From Chlamydiales bacterium (GTDB lineage Bacteria > Chlamydiota > Chlamydiia > Chlamydiales > FEN-1388), in the NCBI GenBank assembly GCA_021372185.1, contig JAJFUY010000247.1, positions 1 to 13,972 of the forward strand: a stretch of 13,972 bases of DNA. The letters run 5' to 3'. The position numbers were made by a program, and so were the translations under genes. Below are positions 6,411 through 13,800 of this stretch, in pieces. The notes under the pieces are model-generated. The model worked only from the letters and a program-made list of their open reading frames with translations. It made no database searches and had not been told where the DNA came from. Numbering within the stretch: position 1 is the first letter of the stretch; the number at the start of each line of letters is the position of its first letter.

Positions 6411-7874
6411 CTATTCAGGATCGATAACTTCCATGTCGTCATCGATAAACTCCCCGTCAGCTGAGTATTCTAGGGCAAGTTCTTCGTGTAGTTCTGGGTT
6501 AAATGAGGGGAGGTCTCTATCAAGGGATGCAACGCCAGGAGGCAAGAAGCCGCCGCGTTTCTTTTGAGGGGCTTTTGGCTTTAGCTGAAATACTAACGGT
6601 ACGCCTTTGAAGCCAAAGGTGTCGCGTAGGCGGTTTATGAGGTATTTTTGGTATGTTGGTGCGCAAAGCTTTGGCTGGTTTACAAACAGCACAAAATGAG
6701 GCGGCTGTATCCCAATTTGCGTCATGTAGTACACGCGTAGGCGCTTGCCACCAAGGACAGGAGGGTGGTTAAGTTGCATAGCAGTGGTGAGGCATTTGTT
6801 TAATGGGCCAGTTGACACACGAGTTGAATAGGCGGCCAGTACTTCGTCGACGGTGGAAAATATTTTGTCTAGGTTACGCTTAGATATTGCCGAGATGCAG
6901 ATTTTGGGGCAGTGGGCCAAAAACGGCACTTCATCTTCAATACCTTTAATGCAATGCTCCATACGAAAGCCTTTGGCAAGGTCCCATTTGTTAATGAGAA
7001 CGATGCAGCTTTTGTTGGCATCTTCGATCATTTTGGCGATCTTTTTTTCTTCTGTAGTGATACCTTGGGTGGCATCGATGACAAGTAAGCACACGCTAGA
7101 GCGTTCGATAGCGCCTTCGGTACGTATGTGGGCAAACTTTTCTACTACTTCTTTTTCTTTTTGGCGTTTACGTATCCCGGCGGTGTCAATAAAGACGTAT
7201 GTTTTGTCCTTGTAGACAACTTCGGTGTCAATACTATCTCTTGTTGTGCCGGCCATGGGGCTGACGATGCTTCTTTCGTCGCCAACTAGTGCGTTAAGAA
7301 GTGTAGATTTACCAACGTTTGGGCGGCCGATAATAGCAATCTGGCCAAAAGGGGCTGTTTCTTCGTGAGCTTCTGGCTTTGTAACGTCTTTTAAAGCAGC
7401 TTCTAAAAGTTCTGCTATCTGATAGCCATGAATGGCAGATACGGCAACCATTTTATCGATGCCAAGCGCTGAAAATTCAAACAAGTTACCTTGCTGAGAA
7501 AGGTGGTCAATTTTGTTAATGGCAAGACATACAGGTTTTTTTGAGCGGTGCAGTAAGCGTGCTACTTGCATGTCAAGATCAAGCGGTGGAGCTTTACCAT
7601 CTACTACCATAATGATTGTATCGGCTTCTCTTATTGCGATCTCGGCTTGACGGTATATGAGGTCGCCATAGGGGTCGTCTTTACGCCCCATGCCGCCTGT
7701 GTCGATAATTTCAAATGGTGTGCCAAATGATTCACTTTTGGCGTAGAGCCTATCGCGAGTGATACCTTCTGCTTCGTCGACAATTGAAATCTTTTTTTTG
7801 CAGATAGCATTAAAAAGAGCAGATTTTCCAACATTCGGTCTGCCCACGATGGCAATTTTAATTAGCTTATTCAT
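6411..7874 (-). CDS. der: Ribosome-assembly GTPase Der (EngA)
   Basis: Der is a cytoplasmic GTPase needed for late 50S subunit maturation. Two tandem G domains are intact. Domain 1 has GRPNVGKS at 11-18, DTGG at 58-61 and NKID at 120-123. Domain 2 has GRPNVGKS at 183-190, DTAG at 230-233 and NKWD at 295-298. The KH-like RNA-binding domain follows (PPHFVLFVN, INRLRDTFGFKGVPLVF). At 487 residues it is somewhat longer than many Der proteins, mainly through a C-terminal tail of about 40 residues that ends very acidic (FIDDDMEVIDPE). The ATG at 7872-7874 begins MNKLIKIAIVG, directly before the first G1 loop, so the start is secure. Der has its own promoter (7899-7927) and is separated from upstream sctC by two hairpins, so it is probably transcribed on its own. 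Confidence 0.98.
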   Translation of the reverse strand: MNKLIKIAIVGRPNVGKSALFNAICKKKISIVDEAEGITRDRLYAKSESFGTPFEIIDTGGMGRKDDPYGDLIYRQAEIAIREADTIIMVVDGKAPPLDLDMQVARLLHRSKKPVCLAINKIDHLSQQGNLFEFSALGIDKMVAVSAIHGYQIAELLEAALKDVTKPEAHEETAPFGQIAIIGRPNVGKSTLLNALVGDERSIVSPMAGTTRDSIDTEVVYKDKTYVFIDTAGIRKRQKEKEVVEKFAHIRTEGAIERSSVCLLVIDATQGITTEEKKIAKMIEDANKSCIVLINKWDLAKGFRMEHCIKGIEDEVPFLAHCPKICISAISKRNLDKIFSTVDEVLAAYSTRVSTGPLNKCLTTAMQLNHPPVLGGKRLRVYYMTQIGIQPPHFVLFVNQPKLCAPTYQKYLINRLRDTFGFKGVPLVFQLKPKAPQKKRGGFLPPGVASLDRDLPSFNPELHEELALEYSADGEFIDDDMEVIDPE

Positions 7875-7898
7875 AGTTCTCGTCTTGGTAGTCAGTGG

Positions 7899-7927
7899 AG
7901 TATAGAGAGCTCTATATAAAAAATCAA
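7899..7927 (-). promoter_or_regulatory. der promoter with a palindrome in its spacer
   Basis: On the minus strand TTGATT (7922-7927) and TATACT (7899-7904) are exactly 17 bp apart, a good sigma70/sigma66-type promoter. The leader would be about 18 nt. Within the spacer and -10 box lies TATAGAG-AG-CTCTATA (7901-7916 as read on the plus strand), a 7-bp inverted repeat that could bind a dimeric regulator. Confidence 0.65.
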
Positions 7928-7947
7928 TGAAAACATCTCTTAAAAAT

Positions 7948-8050
7948 CTTATTCTTATTCTTGATCTTGATCTTATTCTTTGTATTGAATGAGCAAGTTC
8001 GTCACGAAATTCAAAAAGAGAATAAGAATAAGATCAAGATTATGATTAAG
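7948..8050. repeat. Long intergenic hairpin of inverted 6-nt tandem repeats between sctC and der
   Basis: The left arm is CTTATT twice, CTTGAT twice, CTTATT (7948-7977). The right arm is AATAAG twice, ATCAAG, ATTATG, ATTAAG (8021-8050). The best pairing register is a perfect 17 bp (7964-7980 with 8024-8040) around a 43-nt loop that holds a small TTCG/CGAA hairpin. It lies downstream of sctC and just upstream of the der promoter, so it may insulate the two transcripts. Confidence 0.75.
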
Positions 8051-8052
8051 AG

Positions 8053-8080
8053 TTTAAGAGCGACTAAAGTCGCTCTTAAA
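8053..8080 (-). terminator. Hairpin overlapping the sctC stop codon
   Basis: TTTAAGAGCGACT (8053-8065) pairs perfectly with AGTCGCTCTTAAA (8068-8080), a 13-bp stem. The stem includes the sctC TAA (8076-8078). On the minus strand it is followed by a weak U-rich stretch, so termination is likely but not textbook; it could also protect the 3' end. Confidence 0.65.
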
Positions 8081-10688
8081 AGTTGAGAAGCTCTTTGAGG
8101 TCATTGAGCTGTTTTCTCCAGCCGCCGGCTCTATCGCAGGCTTCGTCGTAGACACGCTCTTCGTTTTGCGTGATTTGCTCAATATCTATTGGCGTATCAA
8201 GGATTCTTGGACGAATGTACATAATAATGTTACGTCGTGAATCCTGGATGTTTTTGTTGTTAAAGAAAAACCCAATAATTGGCAGGCCGCCTAAAAGAGG
8301 TATTGTATCAATATTTGAAGAAATTTGTGTCTGCAGCATACCGCTCATAAAGAGAAAGTAATTAGATGGCATGTGGACGCGAGTTGTTGTACGCGTTTCG
8401 TTTATGGTAGCCGGAGGTGCGTTGTTATTACCCTGGTTTGCCACCTGAGTTGAGTTTGCGTTACTAATTGTCTGCTGAATGATGAGGGTTACTGTGTCAC
8501 CCGAACTAATAAGAGGCGTTACTTTTAGATCAACACCTGTCTGCACAGTTTCATAGTTAGTAGAAACGGTATTTGTAGAGTTGTTGGCCGTTGAGTTAAC
8601 AATCGACTGGCCTTTAATTGGGATCTGCTGGCCTACAAAAATCTCAGCTGGCACATTGTGCTCAGTAACAATTTTTGGGTTTAGCACAAGCTTTACATCT
8701 TCATCAGTACGTAAAAAGTTAATGAATGATGAAAAGGCACGAAAAGCTGTGCCATTATGTTTAATTTGGCGTCCAATAGCTCCTCCGCTTAAACCTTCAC
8801 CCAAGTTCAGGGCATTCATTGTAGTTGGAGGTACTGTTGGAACTGGGTTTGGTAAAGTAACCTGTTGTAATGGTACTTGGATAGAGCTTTGTCCGCCTGA
8901 TCCTGGACCATTTAAGAAGCCTGCTGAATAGGCATAGTTCTTTGACTGGTATTTACCTGCCCATTCAACACCAAAGTTTAAAGTATTAGCAATTGTTGTA
9001 TCAAGAACAAGCGCTTCAATAAGTACCTGTCGAACAGGTATATCGATTTGGTTGATAAGTTCTTTAGCGCGAGCAAGGGTAGATCTTGTACCGGTAAAAA
9101 CAAGGGCATTATTCTCTGTAATGGCCTGCACGCTATTGAGTGTTACAACAAGGTCACTTGGAGGGATGGTGTTTCTTGCTGCTGCTGGGCCTGCCTGTAT
9201 GACAGAACCACTTAAGCTTGCCGCAATAGCCTGAAGGGCCTTTACAACATCTTCTGCTTTTCGATACTGCATTCTGTGAATGAAGAACTGTGTAGATTCT
9301 GCTTGGCCAAGAGGAAGTTCGCTTTCATAGACGCCTTTTTTCTCGCCAAAAATCTTTTGTCGCTCTTCTTTAGAAAGGCCTTTTTCACGTAAAATTCGTG
9401 TTACTTGGTCGCTTGATAATTTACTAATTTGCTCAGATGTAAAGCCTTTTGCCTGCAAGATAGCATTACGCTCACGCGCTGTAAAGCTATCAATTTCTTC
9501 TTGAGTAAGTGGTATGGGAGTTTGTAACTCTTTTTTAGATAGCTCGTTACGTTTTTCTTGGGCTTGTTTTGCGGCTTCTATATCAAACTTCATCTGGTCT
9601 AAGTTGAGGAGGCCAAATGTTGTCTGGTTTAAGTCAAGCGACTGAAGAACAGAAAGTGTCTTTTCAACAAGATATGGCGTTGAAATGATAAAGATGCTGT
9701 TAGATGCCTGGTAGGGCACTAATATGAGCGTTTTATCAGCCGCAACTGGCGTGATAATACGCTGTGCAACAGAAATTAAGGCTACAGGAGAGTTATTAAG
9801 GGCAACATACTGTCCAATTTCAAGGCCACTATTTGGAGTATCAAGCTTTTTGATGAGGTCTGAGAATTTCTCGATATTTGCCAAAATATCGGTAACAACC
9901 ACACGCATTGTTTCTTCCATTGTCTCTACAATAGCATCTGTTGAAGCCATTGTTTTTAAGATGGTGGCAATCCTAGCAGGGGATACGTTAGCAACTTGAA
10001 AGACTGCTGTAGCTATCTCTGGGCCTAAGTTTCCATTTTCATCTTCATGAAGAATGCCGGCAGGAGCTCTCATGGCTGTTGTCTGGTGGATCAAGAAGTT
10101 ATTGCCCTCTTCAACGAGGTAAAAACCGTGCACACGCAGGTTTTGTAAAAGGGCTGCAAACACATCTTCGAGCGTTGCCGGAGTTTCGGATATGATGGTA
10201 ACCGGAAATTGAAGAAGCTGTGGGTCAAATATGAAATTTTTGCCTGTTAGGCGGCTTACAAAACGCAAAAACTCTGTAATACTAACGTTGTTAAAGTTGA
10301 TTACGGGCCCGAGTGCTTGAGGATTGGCAGGTTCATTAGCCTGGGCTATTTGATTTTGCTGATTTAGTGCAGAGGGAGTATTTGGAGTGTTAGTTTGGTC
10401 ATTAGCCGCTGCAATTAAGTCGCTTATATGTTGATTTACATGTAGGCTTGAATGACTGTGTAAGGGCGTGTGGTTATTTTTAGCATCAGCATTTTCAGTG
10501 GAAAAATTGGAGTTAGTGGCAGCAGATGTGTCGGTTGTGCTCCACGACACACTTTTGGCAATAGCGCGTGCTGGAGGCGTATTGTCAGCATAGGCGAGCG
10601 TGCAAAATGATGCTGCAGATGCAAAAAAAAGAGAGCAGAGTTGTACTTTTGAGCCTGCATTAAAAAGCATATGTAATCTTAAAAGCAT
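8076..10688 (-). CDS. sctC: Type III secretion outer-membrane secretin SctC (chlamydial CdsC)
   Basis: SctC forms the outer-membrane ring of the injectisome. The 870-residue chain starts with a signal peptide (hydrophobic core about 15-33, likely cut after AYA at 34), then a Q/N/T/A-rich linker to about 125. A GspD-like N0 domain spans 127-202 (VSITEFLRFVSRLTGKNFIF), with N1 about 225-285, N2 about 292-355 and N3 about 460-550. The secretin domain is 551-832, with VLIEALVLDT, LKVTPLISSG and the signature IPLLGGLPIIGFFF at 796-809. A charged helical insert with 22-residue repeats lies between N2 and N3 (366-458). Order and strand match CT674 after the kinase CT673. The ATG at 10686-10688 is used; M7 is an alternative. 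Length is close to other chlamydial CdsC proteins as I recall them. GspD of a type II system is unlikely given the neighbours. Confidence 0.93.
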   Translation of the reverse strand: MLLRLHMLFNAGSKVQLCSLFFASAASFCTLAYADNTPPARAIAKSVSWSTTDTSAATNSNFSTENADAKNNHTPLHSHSSLHVNQHISDLIAAANDQTNTPNTPSALNQQNQIAQANEPANPQALGPVINFNNVSITEFLRFVSRLTGKNFIFDPQLLQFPVTIISETPATLEDVFAALLQNLRVHGFYLVEEGNNFLIHQTTAMRAPAGILHEDENGNLGPEIATAVFQVANVSPARIATILKTMASTDAIVETMEETMRVVVTDILANIEKFSDLIKKLDTPNSGLEIGQYVALNNSPVALISVAQRIITPVAADKTLILVPYQASNSIFIISTPYLVEKTLSVLQSLDLNQTTFGLLNLDQMKFDIEAAKQAQEKRNELSKKELQTPIPLTQEEIDSFTARERNAILQAKGFTSEQISKLSSDQVTRILREKGLSKEERQKIFGEKKGVYESELPLGQAESTQFFIHRMQYRKAEDVVKALQAIAASLSGSVIQAGPAAARNTIPPSDLVVTLNSVQAITENNALVFTGTRSTLARAKELINQIDIPVRQVLIEALVLDTTIANTLNFGVEWAGKYQSKNYAYSAGFLNGPGSGGQSSIQVPLQQVTLPNPVPTVPPTTMNALNLGEGLSGGAIGRQIKHNGTAFRAFSSFINFLRTDEDVKLVLNPKIVTEHNVPAEIFVGQQIPIKGQSIVNSTANNSTNTVSTNYETVQTGVDLKVTPLISSGDTVTLIIQQTISNANSTQVANQGNNNAPPATINETRTTTRVHMPSNYFLFMSGMLQTQISSNIDTIPLLGGLPIIGFFFNNKNIQDSRRNIIMYIRPRILDTPIDIEQITQNEERVYDEACDRAGGWRKQLNDLKELLNF

Positions 10689-10700
10689 AAATAGTTTGGT

Positions 10701-10714
10701 CCTAAATACTTAGG
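10701..10714 (-). promoter_or_regulatory. Small hairpin covering the likely sctC ribosome site
   Basis: CCTAA (10701-10705) and TTAGG (10710-10714) form a 5-bp stem with a 4-nt loop. On the minus strand the arm nearer the gene carries the only visible Shine-Dalgarno match (TTAGG/AGGA), 12 or so bases before the sctC ATG. The rest of the 100-base gap between the kinase stop and sctC shows no clear promoter or terminator, so sctC is probably co-transcribed with the kinase. Confidence 0.35.
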
Positions 10715-10788
10715 GCTTTGCTTAGTGCCACTGTGATAAACTTTTCTTTTTGTGTTACAGGTATGTAGCACTTAAGGGATCATTTATT

Positions 10789-12315
10789 TCAGAGGAGGCA
10801 ATTTTTTTCCATACAATTCCGGATGTGGAGCAAAATAACTGAAAGTAAAGACTGGTCATTTACAGCGTCTAGCATCATTTTGCTTTTGCGTAAAATGGCC
10901 TCAGATAGTCCTTCTGGTGGGTTTTCTTTGTTTTGGCTTAAGATGTCTTTTGCCAATTCTTCTAAAATTGTACGTTCTGTATCTTTTGGGTTAATTCCAA
11001 AAAAGAGTAACTTGTCGTTGTTTGCAACAGTTCCATGGGTTTCAAAAAGAGGAGAGGAAATTTTGAGGCTATTTGTAGCGTCAGAAAAATGGGCAAGAAT
11101 GCCAAAACCATTTTGATAGAAGCTGTATTCTCTATTTTTAGCATCTATAATGATGCAGGCATAAGAAATTGGTTCAATTATCTTGCTCTGAAGGTACTCT
11201 TGAATGGTAGCTACAAGAGTAGATAGGTTGTGAGAAGTTTCCTGGAATTGAGAGCCAAAATTGGCTCTTAATAGGGCTTGGAGCATGCAAGCTCTCACTA
11301 ATCCATCAGAACCTTTATTAGCGCTTTCTGCTACAAATACACATTTTTTATTCGTGGTATCACAAAAGAAATCTACATAAAGACCATTTAGCCCAAGGGT
11401 CTCTACATGAGCAAAATCTATCTTTACATCACCCCAGGAGGGCATTTTTTGGGGAAGCAGTGCTAAACTTCTTGCTTCTAGTTTTTCAAAAAGCTCTAAA
11501 AACTGGTCAGAGCCTTGTTTATCTTTATCAATATCGCCAGATTTAATATAGGCACTTAAATCAGCAATAAAATCACACATGTCGCTGTAGCGATCTTGAG
11601 GGTGTGGTTGAAGTGCTTTTTGCAAAAGCTTTTGCAGACCCTTGGGAGCTAATTGAATGGCAACGCGGCCGTGGCTAATTTTACCCACAGCTAGTTCATA
11701 AGCGATAATGCCGAGTGCAAAGATGTCAGATTGAAATGATAAATTTTTTCTGTCGATTCCAAGCTCTGGGCTCATGTAAATTGGTGTGCCTAAAAATCTT
11801 AGAGGTACGTCCTTTTTTTCTTCTGTTAAAAGCATGGCAATACCAAAATCGATAACCTTTACCTTGCCTTGGTCATTAATGAGGATGTTTTCTGGCTTTA
11901 AATCGCCATGTACGATGCCATGTGTGTGCAGGTGCCCAATTGCATAGGCTATCTGTAATAAGACGTCCATAGCCCGTTTAAGTGCGTAAGGCTGATGTTG
12001 AAAGATTTTACGCAGTGATGAGCCTTTTACAAATTCCATAGCAATATAAAGGCCGCCATCAAATGGGCCTGAATCTATCAAGCGAACGATATTGGGGTGA
12101 TTAGCTAGAGCAATAATACGCGCTTCATCTAAAAAGCGCTGCATTACATCGTGTTCTGCCACATATTCGGGCAAAAGCACTTTAATGATACGAGCTTCTT
12201 GGGTTTCTGGATCTGTTGCCAAATACAAAAGACTCATGCCCCCGCGGGAGATGAGTCCTTCTATTTTATATTTGCCAATTTGCTTAAAGGATGGAAGAAA
12301 AGCGTGCTGGCTCAT
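10789..12315 (-). CDS. pkn5: Hanks-type Ser/Thr kinase of the type III cluster (Pkn5-like) with a degenerate RsbU/SpoIIE-type C-terminal domain
   Basis: The N-terminal half (about 15-260) is a Hanks kinase: glycine-rich loop GLISRGGMS at 20-28, likely ATP lysine K45, helix C E64, catalytic loop VHGDLKPEN at 135-143 (D138, N143; G137 replaces the usual Arg of HRD), DFG at 156-158 and GTPIYMSPE at 176-184. All catalytic residues are present; lack of the HRD arginine makes it a non-RD kinase. From 284 the chain follows the PP2C-SIG (RsbU/SpoIIE) pattern: LALLPQKMPSW, NGLYVDFF where active enzymes have GGDxYDFF, ESANKGSDG for DVSGKG, then NDQSLLSVILLHI for DDITLLVL. Most metal-binding aspartates are gone, so a pseudophosphatase is predicted (inference). 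The start ATG (12313-12315) overlaps the sctQ stop as ATGA, implying translational coupling. Position matches CT673. No membrane segment is seen, so it is probably cytoplasmic or exported. Confidence 0.9.
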   Translation of the reverse strand: MSQHAFLPSFKQIGKYKIEGLISRGGMSLLYLATDPETQEARIIKVLLPEYVAEHDVMQRFLDEARIIALANHPNIVRLIDSGPFDGGLYIAMEFVKGSSLRKIFQHQPYALKRAMDVLLQIAYAIGHLHTHGIVHGDLKPENILINDQGKVKVIDFGIAMLLTEEKKDVPLRFLGTPIYMSPELGIDRKNLSFQSDIFALGIIAYELAVGKISHGRVAIQLAPKGLQKLLQKALQPHPQDRYSDMCDFIADLSAYIKSGDIDKDKQGSDQFLELFEKLEARSLALLPQKMPSWGDVKIDFAHVETLGLNGLYVDFFCDTTNKKCVFVAESANKGSDGLVRACMLQALLRANFGSQFQETSHNLSTLVATIQEYLQSKIIEPISYACIIIDAKNREYSFYQNGFGILAHFSDATNSLKISSPLFETHGTVANNDKLLFFGINPKDTERTILEELAKDILSQNKENPPEGLSEAILRKSKMMLDAVNDQSLLSVILLHIRNCMEKNCLL

Positions 12316-13673
12316 ACACCAATTTGTAAGATGCGGACTCCGATAGTCTCACCGATTTTTAATAGTTCGCCTTTGCCAACAACTCTTCCGTTGACTACGA
12401 GGTTCACACCATTTTCGGGTGTTAGTCCTAAATCAAGAAGGTTGCCAGGAGCAAGTTCTAAAAGCTTTTGCACGCTTATAGAGATTGATGCTACTTCTAC
12501 AATAAGCTCCATAGGGATGTCGTTTGCTGTAAGTGGGCCCGTGGTTTCATTGACGGCCTGTTTCTTTACAGCTACTTCAACTTTTGGCTTTGTAGGTGCT
12601 GCTTTTGCATCATCTGGCGCCTTAGCTAGATCTTCAATAGAGGTATTGGCGGCTTTTTGAATAAGTTCTAAGCCTTCATCTCCATCTTCATCATCTTCTT
12701 CCGGAAAAGGATTGTCGTCTTCTTGTTCAGGAGGTGGGCTTTGTTGTTGATACAATTCTTGTGCAGCAGTGTCTGTAGGGGCTGTTGGTGGTTCAACCGG
12801 TTCTACCATGGGAGTGTATACCTCATTTTGTAAGGGTATTTCGAGTATTTTAAGAGAGCCTGATTCAAGCTTTGCTCTAAACAGCGTTCTTCCTTGGAAT
12901 GAGAGAAGCACGAAGCTATTTTCAGCATTTGCATCATAATACAGTTGATCAAGTAATACAAGATCACCGGGTTTGAGCTTTAGTAGGTCGTTAAAGTCTA
13001 ATTTCGTCTTGCCGGCTTCAATATGAACAATTGTTTCAACCTGATCTAGTGCTTTTTGGGCTTTATCTGCACTTTTGGTAAAAAACGTTTTCCAAGATGA
13101 GCGAAATTCATTTGATATGACAAGTCGCAATAGCATCTGCTCGTTGCCAAGAGACACTTTTATGTCCTGGCACAAGGCTTTTTGGGGTACATCTTCAGAA
13201 TAGGCGGTTATTTTAAATGAGAGGCGAGGATCAAATCCTGAATCATTAAGTAGGCAGATAGTTTCAATACCTAAAAAGCGGTGGAAATTGGTCACAACAT
13301 CATCAGCTTGTAGTTCTGAGACCACTTCCGATATTTTTAGTACTTTTGCCATAAGGTGCTGTACGTCCTCACGGCACATCCAGAGTGATACTGAACCATC
13401 AATGCCGGTGGCGGCAATTTGCGTGCAAAGTGCAGGTTTAGCAATACCTGACATAATGGCATCATTTTCTTTCCACGCTAGCTCTCCCGGTGTAATTTTG
13501 AGGCCATCTAGGGAGAATGCCCGAGCAAAATCAAGAGAGAGTTTTTCCCATGGGAAAGAGGGGGGGGTGCCCAATAGGGGCGTTTCATCAAGGTTATAAA
13601 GCTCGCGGCTAATAGATTTTAGCCAGTCCCAAGCAATCGGTGGGGCATTAGAGTTTTGTGTTTCGACGCTCAC
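12312..13673 (-). CDS. sctQ: Type III secretion sorting-platform protein SctQ (chlamydial CdsQ)
   Basis: SctQ builds the cytoplasmic pods that load substrates on the injectisome. In the 453-residue protein the C-terminal SpoA (FliN-like) domain is clear at 383-453: IPMELIVEVASISISVQKLL, then PGNLLDLG, NGRVVGKGELLKIG and GVRILQI. A weaker first SpoA-like domain lies at about 212-280 (LLKLKPGDLVLLD). The two are joined by a Pro/Glu/Asp-rich linker (about 290-370) containing EEDDEDGDEG. The N-terminal 200 residues are divergent, as usual in this family. The GTG start at 13671-13673 is chosen because GAAGGA (13682-13687) lies 8 bases upstream. It is the first gene in this window of the minus-strand block sctQ-pkn5-sctC and overlaps the kinase by 4 bases. 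FliN or FliM is an alternative by domain alone, but gene order supports SctQ. Confidence 0.9.
   Translation of the reverse strand: MSVETQNSNAPPIAWDWLKSISRELYNLDETPLLGTPPSFPWEKLSLDFARAFSLDGLKITPGELAWKENDAIMSGIAKPALCTQIAATGIDGSVSLWMCREDVQHLMAKVLKISEVVSELQADDVVTNFHRFLGIETICLLNDSGFDPRLSFKITAYSEDVPQKALCQDIKVSLGNEQMLLRLVISNEFRSSWKTFFTKSADKAQKALDQVETIVHIEAGKTKLDFNDLLKLKPGDLVLLDQLYYDANAENSFVLLSFQGRTLFRAKLESGSLKILEIPLQNEVYTPMVEPVEPPTAPTDTAAQELYQQQSPPPEQEDDNPFPEEDDEDGDEGLELIQKAANTSIEDLAKAPDDAKAAPTKPKVEVAVKKQAVNETTGPLTANDIPMELIVEVASISISVQKLLELAPGNLLDLGLTPENGVNLVVNGRVVGKGELLKIGETIGVRILQIGV
12807..12824 (-). promoter_or_regulatory. Possible internal ribosome site and start for a short SctQ-C product
   Basis: GAGG on the minus strand (12821-12824) lies 11 bases before an in-frame ATG (12807-12809, codon 289). 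Starting there would yield 165 residues: the acidic linker plus the C-terminal SpoA domain. Yersinia YscQ and several relatives make such a C-terminal isoform from an internal start, so this is plausible; the spacing is slightly long. Confidence 0.35.
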
Positions 13674-13800
13674 GGTATATATCCTTCGAATTGACTAATC
13701 TTCGATATAGCATAGCCCACCTCTTAAAAAGAAGGAAAAAGAATTCCTGGTTTTTGGTTTTTTTCTTTTGTGTCCCGTTCATAGAAATGGAGAATAATCT
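13674..13800 (-). promoter_or_regulatory. sctQ upstream region with ribosome site and weak -10 candidates
   Basis: Reading the minus strand, GAAGGA (13682-13687) is the sctQ ribosome site. Farther upstream TATGCT and CTATAT (about 13705-13715) could be -10 boxes, but no convincing -35 is seen. On the plus strand the stretch 13749-13770 is T-rich. No gene or RNA gene is visible between the sctQ start and the palindromic element. Confidence 0.4.

Noticed and set aside
6262..6567. Plus-strand open frame crossing the end of the RING gene and the 3' end of der
   Set aside because: It runs through the intergenic hairpin, overlaps two well-supported genes and gives a low-complexity Gly/Ser-rich translation with no family resemblance.
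8581..8931. Plus-strand open frame of 116 codons inside sctC
   Set aside because: It lies entirely antisense to the conserved secretin domain and shows no ribosome site or family motif.
12151..12660. Plus-strand open frame of 169 codons opposite the sctQ-kinase junction
   Set aside because: It is the antisense shadow of two recognised genes; the Ser/Thr/Ala-rich translation reflects their codon use.
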